A DNA stretch of 56,818 bases. Source: Caldimonas manganoxidans ATCC BAA-369. Its GTDB lineage: Bacteria > Pseudomonadota > Gammaproteobacteria > Burkholderiales > Burkholderiaceae_C. This document shows positions 1 to 8,786 of the stretch, piece by piece (the first letter of the stretch is position 1; every line of letters starts with the position of its first letter). The position numbers and the translations under genes were made by a program. The stretch spans positions 1-56,818 of the forward strand of contig NZ_KB905949.1 in NCBI RefSeq assembly GCF_000381125.1, in the 5' to 3' direction. The notes beneath the pieces are model-generated. The model was not told the DNA's origin and made no database searches. It saw nothing but the letters and a program-made list of their open reading frames with translations.

Positions 1-1
1 C

Positions 2-883
2 GGTGGCCAAGGGCAGCTCAACTGGCAACTGGCCACCGGCGCATCCAGCGGCGATCTCGCGCCCGTGGTGGGCGAGGACTATGCGCCGCTGCTCACGCTC
101 GATGCGGCACTGCCGGCGAGCGAGGCCGATGCGCTGGCCGTGCCGGTGACGGCCCTGGCCCAGCCCGAGCGCCTCACCATCGGCGACTACGCCTACCTGG
201 TCGATGCGCTTGGTGCGATCCGCGAAGCCGTGGCGATCCTCGCCTTCGATGCCCCCGCGGGCACGGTGGATCTCGCCCGCGGGGTGCTCGACACCACGCC
301 GCAGATGCATCCGGCCGGCACGCGGCTGGTGGGCGTGGGCGAGTGGCTCGCCGCCGAGACCACCGAACGCGCGCCGGGCGAGTCGGTGTTCGTCGCCGCC
401 ATTCCGCGCACCTCCACCGACCAGGGCGATGCCGTGCTCGCCGTCAACGGCCAGCCGCTGCTGCTCACCGGCCGCCAGGCACGGCCCTATCCGCCGGGGC
501 GCATCCGCCTCAACGGCCAGACCGAGCCCGCCGTGGTCGCCGGCGACCTGACCCTCGCCTGGGCACACCGCGACCGCACCCAGCAGACCGCCTACCTCGT
601 GCGCCAGGACGAGGGCGACATCGGCCCCGAGCCCGGCACCACCTACAGCGTGCGCCTGCGCGACCGCAACGGCGCGCTGGTGCGCACGCAGAGCGGCCTG
701 GCCGGCACCACCTGGACTTGGGACGTGGCCAGCGCTGCGGCAGATGCGGGCAGCGCGGGCGATACCGTGACCATCGAAATCGAGTCCGAGCGCGACGGGC
801 TGGCGAGTTGGCAGGCGCAGGTGCGCACCACCGAACGCGCCGGCTACGGCCTGCGCTGGGGGCAGTACTGGGGTGGGGTGTGA
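2..883 (+). CDS. Phage tail tip / host-specificity protein, C-terminal part (5' end outside window)
   Basis: The reading frame is open from base 2 with no start, so the gene begins outside the window and only about the last 293 residues are visible. The tail of the protein resembles the C-terminal part of siphophage/gene-transfer-agent tail tip proteins: a beta-rich stretch with a fibronectin-like segment (LTLAWAHRDRT... GPEPGTTYSV) and a Trp/Gly-rich end (RWGQYWGGV). Such proteins sit at the tail tip and help recognise the host. The stop overlaps the next ATG by one base, as in a phage structural operon. The family assignment rests on fold-like features and position rather than on a diagnostic motif. 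Confidence 0.65.
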   Translation, partial: GGQGQLNWQLATGASSGDLAPVVGEDYAPLLTLDAALPASEADALAVPVTALAQPERLTIGDYAYLVDALGAIREAVAILAFDAPAGTVDLARGVLDTTPQMHPAGTRLVGVGEWLAAETTERAPGESVFVAAIPRTSTDQGDAVLAVNGQPLLLTGRQARPYPPGRIRLNGQTEPAVVAGDLTLAWAHRDRTQQTAYLVRQDEGDIGPEPGTTYSVRLRDRNGALVRTQSGLAGTTWTWDVASAAADAGSAGDTVTIEIESERDGLASWQAQVRTTERAGYGLRWGQYWGGV

Positions 884-1515
884 TGCAAGCGCCCATCGAC
901 CTGCACCTCCAGCCGCGTATCGACGTGCACATGCTCACGCTCGATGAGCCGGCCGCATGGCGCGAAGCATGTCTTGCCAGCCTCGCAGAGGCCCCGATCC
1001 GTCTGCACGTGCTGCCGGGCATTCCGGGTCGGATCGGTGAGGCGCGCGCAGCCGGCTACGCGCGAGGGACATTGCCGCTGGTGTCCTTCGTCGATCCCGA
1101 CGACGTGTACGAAGCCAGTGCCTTCACACACTTAGCCGATGCGCTGGAGGCCTGCCCGCAGGCCGTGATGGCCTACACCGACGAGGCGCTGATGGACGAG
1201 CAAGGCCGAGACGTCGGCGTGCGGCGGCTGGCCTACAGCGCCTTCCAGCACGCCCACTCGGCCAGCCATGTGCACGGGCTGATCGTGATGCGCCGCGCTG
1301 CGGTCGAGGCCGTGCTCGCTGCCACCACCGACATCCACCCCATGGCCGACTGGCTGTTGACCCGGCTGGTGGCCCAGCGCGGCCGTGTGCTGCACCTGCC
1401 CGTCGTCGGCCGGCACTGGCGGCAGCACCCACGGCAAGTCCATCGCACCGCGGACCTGAGCGTCATTCAGCGCATCCGTCAAACCATTCGGCAAACCTCG
1501 AATCCCTGGAGATAG
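883..1515 (+). CDS. Glycosyltransferase-like (GT-A fold) phage protein
   Basis: A 210-residue protein. Near residue 70 it carries the run VSFVDPDDVYEASAF, which looks like the acidic nucleotide-sugar/metal-binding motif of GT-A (family 2-like) glycosyltransferases. A later HGLIVMRRAAVE stretch and a basic C-terminus (HWRQHPRQVHR) also fit that family. No membrane segment is seen. The ATG shares one base with the stop of the tail gene and the next gene starts 3 bp after its stop, so it is part of the tail operon. It may modify a tail protein or host surface sugars; that role is inference. It is shorter than typical GT2 enzymes, so it could be a reduced or non-catalytic version. Confidence 0.55.
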   Translation: MQAPIDLHLQPRIDVHMLTLDEPAAWREACLASLAEAPIRLHVLPGIPGRIGEARAAGYARGTLPLVSFVDPDDVYEASAFTHLADALEACPQAVMAYTDEALMDEQGRDVGVRRLAYSAFQHAHSASHVHGLIVMRRAAVEAVLAATTDIHPMADWLLTRLVAQRGRVLHLPVVGRHWRQHPRQVHRTADLSVIQRIRQTIRQTSNPWR

Positions 1516-1518
1516 ACC

Positions 1519-1869
1519 ATGCCATCGACCGATCCGAACCTGGGCCTTGCCTACGGCTGGACGTTGGGCGAATCCGGCTGGCACACCGACATGGATGCCA
1601 ACCTCAAGCGCCTGGGCGCCATCGTCGGCCTGTCGGTCAAAGACCGCGACCTGACCACACCGCCGGCGAGCCCTACCGACGGAGACCGCTACATCGTGCC
1701 GGCCGGTGCCACCGGCGCCTGGGCCGGCAAGACCGACCAGATCGCCGTGCGCATCGCCGGTAGCTGGGAGTACCACGCGCCCCGGGTCGGGTGGCTCGCC
1801 TACGTCGAGGACGAGGCCAAGCTCTCGGCCTACAAGCCCACCGGCTGGAGCGCGGGCATCGCCATCTGA
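1519..1869 (+). CDS. DUF2793-like phage tail-associated protein
   Basis: A 116-residue protein. It has the pattern of DUF2793 proteins found after tail genes in phages: an N-terminal LGLAYGW... WHTDMDANLKRLG segment, then TPPASPTDGDRYIVPAGATGAW, and a closing GW-containing stretch (GWLAYVEDEAKL). The function of the family is not known to me; location suggests a tail or tail-fibre accessory. It follows the glycosyltransferase-like gene by 3 bp and is followed by a hairpin that could end the tail transcript. No signal peptide or membrane segment is visible. Confidence 0.6.
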   Translation: MPSTDPNLGLAYGWTLGESGWHTDMDANLKRLGAIVGLSVKDRDLTTPPASPTDGDRYIVPAGATGAWAGKTDQIAVRIAGSWEYHAPRVGWLAYVEDEAKLSAYKPTGWSAGIAI

Positions 1870-1895
1870 CCCTCACACCGATCCGTCACCCCTGG

Positions 1896-1925
1896 ACCCG
1901 CCCGCGTGGCGGGTTTCGCATTTTT
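1896..1925 (+). terminator. Possible Rho-independent terminator after tail genes
   Basis: ACCCGC (1896-1901) and GCGGGT (1909-1914) can pair around a 7-base loop, followed by TTCGCATTTTT. The stem is short, so it may be only a partial terminator between the tail gene and the lysis genes. Confidence 0.45.
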
Positions 1926-1937
1926 GGGAGACCTGCA

Positions 1938-2243
1938 ATGACCGAACCCGAACGACAACCCCCTGCGCTCGTCGAGAACATGCTGCTTCTGCGCCGTGAG
2001 GACTTCGACGAACTGCTCGACCGTGCCGCTGAACGAGGAGCCGAGCGTTGCCTTGCCCATCTCGGACTGGAGAACGGCAGTGCCGCCAAGGACATCCGCG
2101 AACTGCGCGACCTACTCGAAGCCTGGCGCGACGCCCGCCGCACGGCGTGGCAGACGACTGTAAAGGTCATCACCACCGGCATTCTGGCCGCGCTGCTGGT
2201 GGGGGCCGCGATCAAACTCAAGCTCATGGGAGGTGGCCAATGA
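1938..2243 (+). CDS. DUF6127-like small phage membrane protein
   Basis: A 101-residue protein. The N-terminus is soluble and charged (LLRREDFDELLDRAAERGAER), and a single C-terminal membrane segment follows (VKVITTGILAALLVGAAIKL). This matches my memory of DUF6127 proteins, which sit beside holin and lysozyme genes in prophages. GGAG lies 7 bases before the ATG. Its stop overlaps the next start in an ATGA arrangement, so it belongs with the lysis cassette. It could be a holin partner or antiholin; the sequence does not decide this. Confidence 0.6.
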   Translation: MTEPERQPPALVENMLLLRREDFDELLDRAAERGAERCLAHLGLENGSAAKDIRELRDLLEAWRDARRTAWQTTVKVITTGILAALLVGAAIKLKLMGGGQ

Positions 2244-2716
2244 TCGAGACTCTGCTCGGCGGCCTCCTGGGAGGAGCCTTCCGTCTTGCGCCGGAGATCC
2301 TCAAGTGGCTCGACCGCAAGGGCGAGCGCAGCCATGAACTCGCGATGCAGGACAAGGCGCTGGAGTTCGAGAAGCTGCGTGGCGCGCAGCGCATGGCCGA
2401 GATCGGTGCGGCAGCGGATGCGGCGTGGAATACCGGGGCCATCGAAGCGTTGCGCGAGGCGGTGGCGGCGCAGGGGCGGCCCTCGGGGGTGAAGTGGGCC
2501 GATGCACTCTCCAGCAGCGTGCGGCCCGTCATCACCTACTGGTTCATGGCCCTCTACTGCGCCGCCAAGACCGCCGCCTTTGTGGGCACCGTCGATGCAG
2601 GTGCCGAGTGGATCCCGGCGATCCAGGCGGCCTGGACCGAGGCCGACCAGGCGCTGTGGGCCGGTGTCCTGAACTTCTGGTTCCTGGGCCGAGTCTTCGA
2701 CCGGGTGCGGCCGTGA
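2240..2716 (+). CDS. Holin of the gene-transfer-agent 3TM type
   Basis: A 158-residue protein like the GTA_holin_3TM family. A short glycine-rich hydrophobic N-terminus (IETLLGGLLGGAF) is followed by a charged helical region, then hydrophobic segments around VITYWFMALYCAAKTAAFV and LWAGVLNFWFLGRVF. Holins of this kind open the inner membrane so that the endolysin can reach the peptidoglycan. The neighbours support this: the DUF6127-like gene overlaps by 4 bp upstream and the lysozyme gene by 4 bp downstream, forming a compact lysis cassette. Confidence 0.72.
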   Translation: MIETLLGGLLGGAFRLAPEILKWLDRKGERSHELAMQDKALEFEKLRGAQRMAEIGAAADAAWNTGAIEALREAVAAQGRPSGVKWADALSSSVRPVITYWFMALYCAAKTAAFVGTVDAGAEWIPAIQAAWTEADQALWAGVLNFWFLGRVFDRVRP

Positions 2717-3201
2717 TCGCAGTACCCCAGGCGGCCATCGACCTGGCCAAACGCTTCGAGGGCTTTCATCGCGTGCCGAAGCACGACCCCGGCCGCGCGC
2801 ACCCGTACCTGTGCCCGGCCGGCTACTGGACGATCGGCTACGGTCACCTCTGCGATCCGGATCATCCGCCGATCACAGAAGCCGAAGCGGAAGTCTATCT
2901 GGCCCGTGACCTGCAGACGGCGCTTGCCGCCACACTGCGCTACTGCCCGGTGCTGGCGACCGAGCCCGAGGGGCGGCTGGCTGCCATCGTCGACTTCACC
3001 TTCAACCTCGGCGCGGGGCGACTACAGACGTCAACGCTACGGCGACGTGTCAACCAACGGGACTGGGTGGGCGCCGCGACGGAGCTGCGCCGCTGGATCT
3101 ACGGCGGCGGGAGAGTGCTTCCGGGACTTGTGAGCAGGCGATTCGCTGAAAGCGATCTGATCCAGAGCCCGGACTCACACGCTCTGAAGCGCACGGCGTA
3201 G
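2713..3201 (+). CDS. Phage endolysin, T4-lysozyme-like (GH24) muramidase
   Basis: A 162-residue protein starting at GTG, which overlaps the holin stop by 4 bp. GH24 features are clear: KRFEGF with the catalytic-type Glu near residue 16, then TIGYGH in the active-site cleft, and VDFTFNLGAG. It should cleave the MurNAc-GlcNAc bonds of peptidoglycan. I see no signal peptide, so export would depend on the holin. The last residues ([11 protein letters not shown]) are encoded in DNA that also encodes the C-terminus of the convergent TIR gene (27 bp overlap), so this end may have been remade where the defence operon joins the prophage. Confidence 0.88.
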   Translation: MIAVPQAAIDLAKRFEGFHRVPKHDPGRAHPYLCPAGYWTIGYGHLCDPDHPPITEAEAEVYLARDLQTALAATLRYCPVLATEPEGRLAAIVDFTFNLGAGRLQTSTLRRRVNQRDWVGAATELRRWIYGGGRVLPGLVSRRFAESDLIQSPDSHALKRTA

Positions 3202-4125
3202 CGACGCTGAAACTTCCCAGACGTGAGATTGGCCGCCGAGGTACTTCGAGACCTTGATGTAGTTGTTGCTCTCCATCAGGTTGAGAACGAAGTCGACAAA
3301 GGCTACGGGCTTGTTCACCCTTGCAGCCAGTTCCTGATTCTGTCGAACGTCCTCGTTCACGAGCAGCGCGGCGATTTGATTCACCGTGCCTTGGTAGTCA
3401 TCGACGTACGCTTCGGCGAACTTCAGGAAACCGAAGTCAGTCAGGACGACATGCGACAGCGGTGCTCCGATGACCTTGCCTACCTTGACGAAGTGGTGCT
3501 GCTCAAGAATCTGCAGCGAATCGAGCAGCTCTTGCTGCGGGACGTCTCGCAGAAGCGGTTCGGCTTTCAACCGATCCCACTCCACCAGTCCTGCGCCCTC
3601 GTCGATCTGTATCCGAGCAATTACACGGATGACCAGATCATCGACGCGCGACAGCCCTGCGATCAACGGCGCAGGACCGGCGAAGCGCGCTGGCGGTGCA
3701 CCTAGCGCCGGCTTGTCGGTCACATCGAAGATGACCGACAAGATTCGTTGCAGGCTCGCGCCGTAGTCGTTGAGGTTATCGACCTTCTGCCAAACCGTGG
3801 ATCGCAACGCCTCCGGAACCTCGCAGTCGTCGATGACGACGGGGATCAGCTTGGTCCCGCGGCTGAGCCGGTTGACTACGGATGCATTCAGCTCTTCCCG
3901 GACCCAGGGCTTCTGAACGCTCGTCGCGGACAAGACGATAACGACGGCACGTGCCTCCTTAAGCCCTTCCTCGAAGATCTTGTCTACAAGGCTGTCGCCT
4001 GGCTTCATCTCCCACTGGTCGAGCCACGCGTCTACGCCGTTCTCACGTAGGCGCCTTGCGAAGTCGACCACGAAGCGGGCTTTGTCCTCGCTCGCGTGGC
4101 TGACAAAGACCTTCGGAGCCGTCAT
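3175..4125 (-). CDS. TIR-domain protein with C-terminal tandem winged-helix-like region
   Basis: A 316-residue protein. Residues 1-135 form a TIR domain: [11 protein letters not shown] at the first strand, [15 protein letters not shown] (the BB-loop region), [10 protein letters not shown], then WVREELNA, whose Glu78 aligns with the catalytic Glu of NAD-cleaving TIRs such as SARM1. Residues ~165-316 look like two winged-helix units, ending in the similar patterns [14 protein letters not shown]...VVLTDFG and [14 protein letters not shown]...WEVSASL. The likely role is an NADase effector with a sensing tail; this is inference. It is last in the operon, and its ATG overlaps the DUF499 stop by 4 bp, so the two are translationally coupled. 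GC is clearly lower than in DUF499 (27 of 60 bases at 3241-3300). Confidence 0.82.
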   Translation of the reverse strand: MTAPKVFVSHASEDKARFVVDFARRLRENGVDAWLDQWEMKPGDSLVDKIFEEGLKEARAVVIVLSATSVQKPWVREELNASVVNRLSRGTKLIPVVIDDCEVPEALRSTVWQKVDNLNDYGASLQRILSVIFDVTDKPALGAPPARFAGPAPLIAGLSRVDDLVIRVIARIQIDEGAGLVEWDRLKAEPLLRDVPQQELLDSLQILEQHHFVKVGKVIGAPLSHVVLTDFGFLKFAEAYVDDYQGTVNQIAALLVNEDVRQNQELAARVNKPVAFVDFVLNLMESNNYIKVSKYLGGQSHVWEVSASLRRALQSV

Positions 4126-6971
4126 TCTCCCGACTCGAACTCGGCGTTCTTGAACTTCAGCACGTTGCAGTTCTCCTTCACCACGCGCTGCAGGCCGTCA
4201 TCGAATCCAGAGGGAGACTCGGCCTGGATCTCGATGGCGATCTTGACCTTTACATCGGGGCGCAAGGTGAATTGCTGGACCACCTCGTCCACCAGGTCTG
4301 CGAACTGCTTCTTGGCCAGGATGGGGTCGAGGTCGATGCTGCCGTAGAACTGCTTCTTGACGATCTGGCCGGCGGTCGCGCCACCGGCTTGGTAGCCCCC
4401 TTTGGCCGAGTCTTCGACGTGCGAGGTTTCGCCGCCGCCAGCCGGAGCCGTTGCGGTGCTTGCGCCCGTTCCGGCTTCAGCGGTCTTGGCACGCGAGGCC
4501 TCTTCAGACGCGCGCAGGGCTTCCATGTACGCGGCGGCCGTCAGCGGCTCGATCAGCAGCAGAGACGAGTCCATGATCAGGGACGTGCGCTTGCCGTAGC
4601 TGAAGCCGATGTAGCGCCCGTCTTCCTTGCCCTGCGCGAAGCCGAAGAACTCACGGCTCTCGGCGCCCGCTGCCATCGTGTTCTGGAACACGGTGTCGTC
4701 TTTTAGGCGGGGCAGGTAGAGCTGCTGGCAGCTCTGCTGCCAGACGGTAAGCGCCGGAACGTCCTTGACGTCATCCTTCCAGAACCAGTCCTTCAGCACC
4801 TTGGCCAGGTGGATCGGCGCCCACTCGGTGATGAGCAGCTCGTTCTCCTTGAGGACGCGTTCGATCTCCTGCGACCAGTTCTGCGCGCCGGGGTTGACTT
4901 GGAAGTGCTCCCATCGCAGCTCGGAAAGGCCTTTGCCGGGGCGCGCCTCCTGCATCGGCGCCACGAGCCACTTGTAGGTCTCGCGGATCATGCGGCGCAC
5001 GGTCTCCTCGGCCTGCTCCAGGCTGGCGTTCGCCTGCTTGGCCATCAGGTTGTCGAGGACGATACGGTTGTCCTTGTAGTCGGCAACGATGCTGCGCCAT
5101 GCCAGGAACGAGCGCACATGGTCCTTCAGCCGGCTCACGCTGTCGTAGTCGGCGGCCAGGAAGATCAGCCGGTTCTGCTTGAAGCGGGGCTGGTCGCCGC
5201 GCTTCTTCAAGATCTCGGTCGCGCGGTCGATGGCCAGGCTCTGGCCGCTCTTGCTGAAGGCGGCGTCTGGCGGTAGCACCACCAAACGCAGTGCCCAGTC
5301 GTCGGGCACGTCGCCGCTGTCCGTGAAGACGTGGATGCCGCCGAACACCCCGCTGGCGAAGCCGCGCTGGACGCGCTCGCGGACGGTCGGGAACACGTCT
5401 TCCTTGTCCTGGAACCGCCGCTTGCGCTCCTCCATCTCGCGCCGCAGGTTGGGCCGCGTGTCGAGCCAGAACCTGTTGTTGGCGTGGTTGAGGTAGTGCA
5501 GCCGGTCGGTGAGGCGCTTGAGCGCATCCTTGAACAAGCCGATCTGCTGGCCCGGTTGAATGACGCCGAGGATCACACGCTCTAGCTCAAGGCCCCGCAC
5601 CAGCTGGTTCGTTGTGCTGGGCGCGCTGCCCAGGAACACCGCGCGTGCCGAACGACGGCAAGCCTGCACGCTGCCGAAGCGGGTGTCCTTGTTCTCGATC
5701 TCGGTGGTCTCGGCGCGCTCGCCGTCCACGTCACGCTCGATCACCGGGTCCCAGCCCGGGGGCAGGTAGTAAATGGCCTCATTGCGCACATCGGCGTCGT
5801 ACAGCGGCAGGCTGCCTGGCAGTATCAAAAGATCATTGTTGCCATCTTTCCACAGCCGGTGAATGACTTTGGCCATCAATTTCAGCACGCCGCGGGTGCG
5901 CTGGAAGTTGTCCAGGGTCGACCAGTCTTTGTAGAGTCGTTCGAACACCTCGGGGTGGATCGGATAGGCGCGCACCAGCCGCTCGAAGTAGCGGCCCTCT
6001 TGCACCTCTTGCGGCAAGCCGTCGCGGTGGGCGGTGTAGAAGTCGGCAAAGGCGCGGCAGACCGACTCCATCGCCAGCTTGTCGTTGATCGAGGCGAACA
6101 GCCGCCGCCGCACGATCTCGAACGCCTCCTCGGTGGCCACCGGCTTCCACAGCGCCTGTACGCGGCCAAAGTAGTGTGCCAGCGCCTCCAGCGCCTTCAC
6201 ACCGCGCTGGCTGCCGGCTTCCTTGTCCGATTCGGGCAGGGATGCCAGCAGCACGGCGGTCGGCACGGCCTTCAGTGCCTCGGTAAGCGCCTGCACGAAC
6301 GACAGGTTCGAGTCGAACGTTCCCCCGGTGAGCGTCTTGCCCTCCTCGAACTGGCGAACGTAGGCCACCAGTTCGTCAATCAGGATGACGCAGGGCGCAC
6401 AGCGCGCGAGCAACGCCTCCAGCACCGCCTTGCCGGGCGAAGTACCCGAAGCATCAGCGTCAGCCACCAGGGCGTAGCCTTCGGCCCCCCCGAGTTGCCA
6501 CGCTAGGTCGCCCCACAACGTGCGAATCGTCTGGCCCTCGCGCTTCACAGGCTGGTTGGGTGACGCCTTGATACCGTCGAGCACCGCAATGCGCGCGCGC
6601 GGCAATTCCATGATTCCGGCTGCATCGAGAATGGCGGAAATCCCCGGCAGATCACTCGGCGGTGCTTCGCCCTTGGCCAGGTGATACACCGCCAGCATGG
6701 TGTGCGTCTTGCCGCCGCCGAAGGCGGTTTGCAGCTGAATGACCGGGTCGCCGCCTTTACCGGCCAGGCGCTTGACCACCGAATCCAGCAGCAGGCGCAT
6801 GCCCTCGGTGATGAAGGTGCGCTGGAAGAACAGCACCGGGTTCTGATACTCGCCGGTGGCGGTGCCTGCGTGCACGCGCGAAAGATCCGCCGCGAACTCG
6901 GCTTGCTGGAACGTGCCCTTGAGCACGTCTTCGTGTGGGACGGCGATCTCGCGCCAGGGTTTTACTGCCAT
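4122..6971 (-). CDS. DUF499-type P-loop ATPase of a defence operon
   Basis: A 949-residue protein. Walker A is [11 protein letters not shown] (residues ~81-91) and Walker B is CVILIDE (~194-200), followed by LVAYVRQ, the pattern of DUF499 AAA-like ATPases. These are recorded beside DUF1156 methyltransferases in defence regions, as far as I recall. The middle part is long and helical. A low-complexity Ala/Gly/Thr-rich linker lies near residues 820-860, and a compact alpha/beta tail follows. No membrane segments are seen. It starts 4 bp after the Hsp70-like stop and overlaps the TIR gene by 4 bp. A motor or switch that moves on DNA or gates the effector would fit, but the sequence does not prove it. 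Confidence 0.82.
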   Translation of the reverse strand: MAVKPWREIAVPHEDVLKGTFQQAEFAADLSRVHAGTATGEYQNPVLFFQRTFITEGMRLLLDSVVKRLAGKGGDPVIQLQTAFGGGKTHTMLAVYHLAKGEAPPSDLPGISAILDAAGIMELPRARIAVLDGIKASPNQPVKREGQTIRTLWGDLAWQLGGAEGYALVADADASGTSPGKAVLEALLARCAPCVILIDELVAYVRQFEEGKTLTGGTFDSNLSFVQALTEALKAVPTAVLLASLPESDKEAGSQRGVKALEALAHYFGRVQALWKPVATEEAFEIVRRRLFASINDKLAMESVCRAFADFYTAHRDGLPQEVQEGRYFERLVRAYPIHPEVFERLYKDWSTLDNFQRTRGVLKLMAKVIHRLWKDGNNDLLILPGSLPLYDADVRNEAIYYLPPGWDPVIERDVDGERAETTEIENKDTRFGSVQACRRSARAVFLGSAPSTTNQLVRGLELERVILGVIQPGQQIGLFKDALKRLTDRLHYLNHANNRFWLDTRPNLRREMEERKRRFQDKEDVFPTVRERVQRGFASGVFGGIHVFTDSGDVPDDWALRLVVLPPDAAFSKSGQSLAIDRATEILKKRGDQPRFKQNRLIFLAADYDSVSRLKDHVRSFLAWRSIVADYKDNRIVLDNLMAKQANASLEQAEETVRRMIRETYKWLVAPMQEARPGKGLSELRWEHFQVNPGAQNWSQEIERVLKENELLITEWAPIHLAKVLKDWFWKDDVKDVPALTVWQQSCQQLYLPRLKDDTVFQNTMAAGAESREFFGFAQGKEDGRYIGFSYGKRTSLIMDSSLLLIEPLTAAAYMEALRASEEASRAKTAEAGTGASTATAPAGGGETSHVEDSAKGGYQAGGATAGQIVKKQFYGSIDLDPILAKKQFADLVDEVVQQFTLRPDVKVKIAIEIQAESPSGFDDGLQRVVKENCNVLKFKNAEFESGE

Positions 6972-6975
6972 CTAT

Positions 6976-8739
6976 TTAGCCCCCGGTGATTTGTAGGTTA
7001 CTGGCGACATAGCCGTGGTGTCTTGCCCCACCAAGGAAGACTGGTGGTGCGGTAAGCGTTTCAGGCATAGTTTCTGCGGTGCCACCGATTGCGACAGCCA
7101 ACTGTGGGTAGACCGCCTTCAACTCAATCGGCATATCAGCCATCCAATCGGGCCGCGGGTCGACCGCCTCTCGAAGGATACGGTGCCCCTGCACGTCAAT
7201 CAGTCCCTTGCCCAAAGCTTGCATCATCGGCAGGGGCGAACTGCCCCCTGTCAGGACAACCTTTAATCGGATGCCATCCGTAGCCAGCCAGCGAAGCCAG
7301 CTTTCATCAACAGCCTCCAGCGACTTCTTGAACCCAGCCTCCACTGCTTGAGTAAAGCGCTTCACCCTCTCGTCGGCAAGAAACTCGTCAAGGGTCACCT
7401 CGCCAGCGGTGCCATCTGCCAGAACGTACTCAAGCTTTCCCGTCTTAAAGAGGGTCTCTTTTAATCCGCGGATTCGACGATTTAGGTCTGCCAGGATCAT
7501 GCGGCCCGAGTTGTCACTGGGATCGATCGACTCACGTCGGGCAATGAATCCGCGTAACAGACCATCCACCTTGTCACCGGCTTGCATCAGCCCCTGAATC
7601 GATGCGGGTACTTGGAATACGCGGAACTCGTCCTCACCAGGCCGACGCGTAGTGATAAACAGACCAAAGTCCGTGGTGCCAGCCCCAACGTCCACCACCA
7701 TGAAGGCATCCCGCGCGTGCTCGCTTTCGGCAAGCGCACCAGCGGCAACGGCAACCGGTTCCGGAACCCCGTCATCGATCAAATACTCTGGCCGTTTGTT
7801 CAGAGCTTTGATCTGCTCTAGAGCAGACTTCAACTCGCCCACCGGAATGCCACCCTGCCATCGGCCTGTAAAGGTGTCCGCAAGGATCTGCGCTTCCGCC
7901 AACATCCTGCGCATCAAGCCATCTGCCCATTCAGTCTGCACCGGATCAGGCCAGCAAGGCCTAGCGAAGCGTCGCTTTGCGTACCTTGGCTGATCGACCC
8001 CTTGGTGGGCCAATGAGCTTTCCGCGATGTCTGTCAGGTAGGCCAGATAGATCCGTATCAAATCACCTTCAGTCAACCGATAGGGGGTCGGGTTCATTGC
8101 CGGCTTTAGCACACAGGCTTCGCCATCCAGGTTGCCCTCTCTTCGAAGGCTTAGCCAACTTTTGATGGAATCCAGCCGCTCACGACCTGAGTCAACCAAA
8201 TCCTGACTTAGTTCAATGGCTTCGAAGCCAAAGTAGGCCTTTCCGTCTTCGGCAATAAAGATCGACGAGGGCAGCGTATACCCCTGACGTCCGGATTCTG
8301 TGCCCAATTCGAGATCCAGATATTTGTCCGGGAACACCGTCGCGAAGGCCTTAGACATTGCCGTTCCGAAGTCAAGGCACAGCAGCACCTTTGGATCGGT
8401 CACTTCATCGCGTTCGATAGACTCCAAAGCAAGCGCAACCCTAGGCAGCGCCGGTGCAGACAAGGTGGAGGCATCTTTGGTGTCAGCATCTATTGACTCT
8501 GTGGATGGCGGGAGTGACGTTGCGTCGCTGACAGCAGCTCCTGCCTCCCTTTGAGTGGTAGAGACAGGTCCAGCCTGCTTAATGGCCTCAGAGGCGGGAG
8601 AATTGACCTCCCTTTTCAAGGCAGCCAAGGCCATTTGCAGGGCCTCGCGCTCCAACGATGAAACCGCACCGATGGTCTGATCACGCTCGATGCGCTCCAG
8701 CAAGCTGGAGATTAAAATTGCAGCAATGTTCTTGTCCAA
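6976..8739 (-). CDS. Hsp70/actin-fold ATPase without substrate-binding domain
   Basis: A 587-residue protein. The first ~110 residues are helical, then low-complexity Ser/Ala/Thr. The Hsp70/actin ATPase fold follows: phosphate-1 motif LCLDFGTAMSKA (~120-131), connect-like PEPVAVAAGAL (~327), phosphate-2 motif VDVGAGTTD (349-357) and adenosine motif VVLTGGSSPLP (~494-504). It ends soon after the ATPase fold, so the DnaK substrate-binding domain is absent and this is not housekeeping DnaK. The start is TTG at 8739, chosen because a perfect AAGGAGG (8745-8751) sits 5 bases upstream. GC is low (30 of 60 bases at 8221-8280). The partner upstream has a GrpE-like tail, suggesting an ATPase plus exchange-factor pair. 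Confidence 0.82.
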   Translation of the reverse strand: MDKNIAAILISSLLERIERDQTIGAVSSLEREALQMALAALKREVNSPASEAIKQAGPVSTTQREAGAAVSDATSLPPSTESIDADTKDASTLSAPALPRVALALESIERDEVTDPKVLLCLDFGTAMSKAFATVFPDKYLDLELGTESGRQGYTLPSSIFIAEDGKAYFGFEAIELSQDLVDSGRERLDSIKSWLSLRREGNLDGEACVLKPAMNPTPYRLTEGDLIRIYLAYLTDIAESSLAHQGVDQPRYAKRRFARPCWPDPVQTEWADGLMRRMLAEAQILADTFTGRWQGGIPVGELKSALEQIKALNKRPEYLIDDGVPEPVAVAAGALAESEHARDAFMVVDVGAGTTDFGLFITTRRPGEDEFRVFQVPASIQGLMQAGDKVDGLLRGFIARRESIDPSDNSGRMILADLNRRIRGLKETLFKTGKLEYVLADGTAGEVTLDEFLADERVKRFTQAVEAGFKKSLEAVDESWLRWLATDGIRLKVVLTGGSSPLPMMQALGKGLIDVQGHRILREAVDPRPDWMADMPIELKAVYPQLAVAIGGTAETMPETLTAPPVFLGGARHHGYVASNLQITGG

Positions 8740-8751
8740 AGCTTCCTCCTT
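8740..8751 (-). promoter_or_regulatory. Strong Shine-Dalgarno that fixes a TTG start
   Basis: Reading the minus strand, AAGGAGG occupies 8751-8745, with 5 bases to TTG at 8739-8737. No ATG in the frame has a comparable site, so this decides the start of the Hsp70-like gene. Confidence 0.75.
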
Positions 8752-8786
8752 GAGGACTTGTCAACAAGCTGAGCGTGAGGCGCCTG

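Noticed and set aside
1791-1937. Upstream extension of the DUF6127-like gene through the terminator region
   Set aside because: It would run through the DUF2793 gene end and the hairpin; the ATG at 1938 has its own ribosome site and fits the family length.
3175-4125. Calling the TIR gene thsB of a Thoeris system
   Set aside because: No ThsA-like gene is present, and the C-terminal half does not match Thoeris TIR proteins.
6976-8739. Calling the Hsp70-like gene dnaK
   Set aside because: It lacks the substrate-binding domain and lid, has a long unrelated N-terminal region, and lies in the defence operon away from dnaJ.
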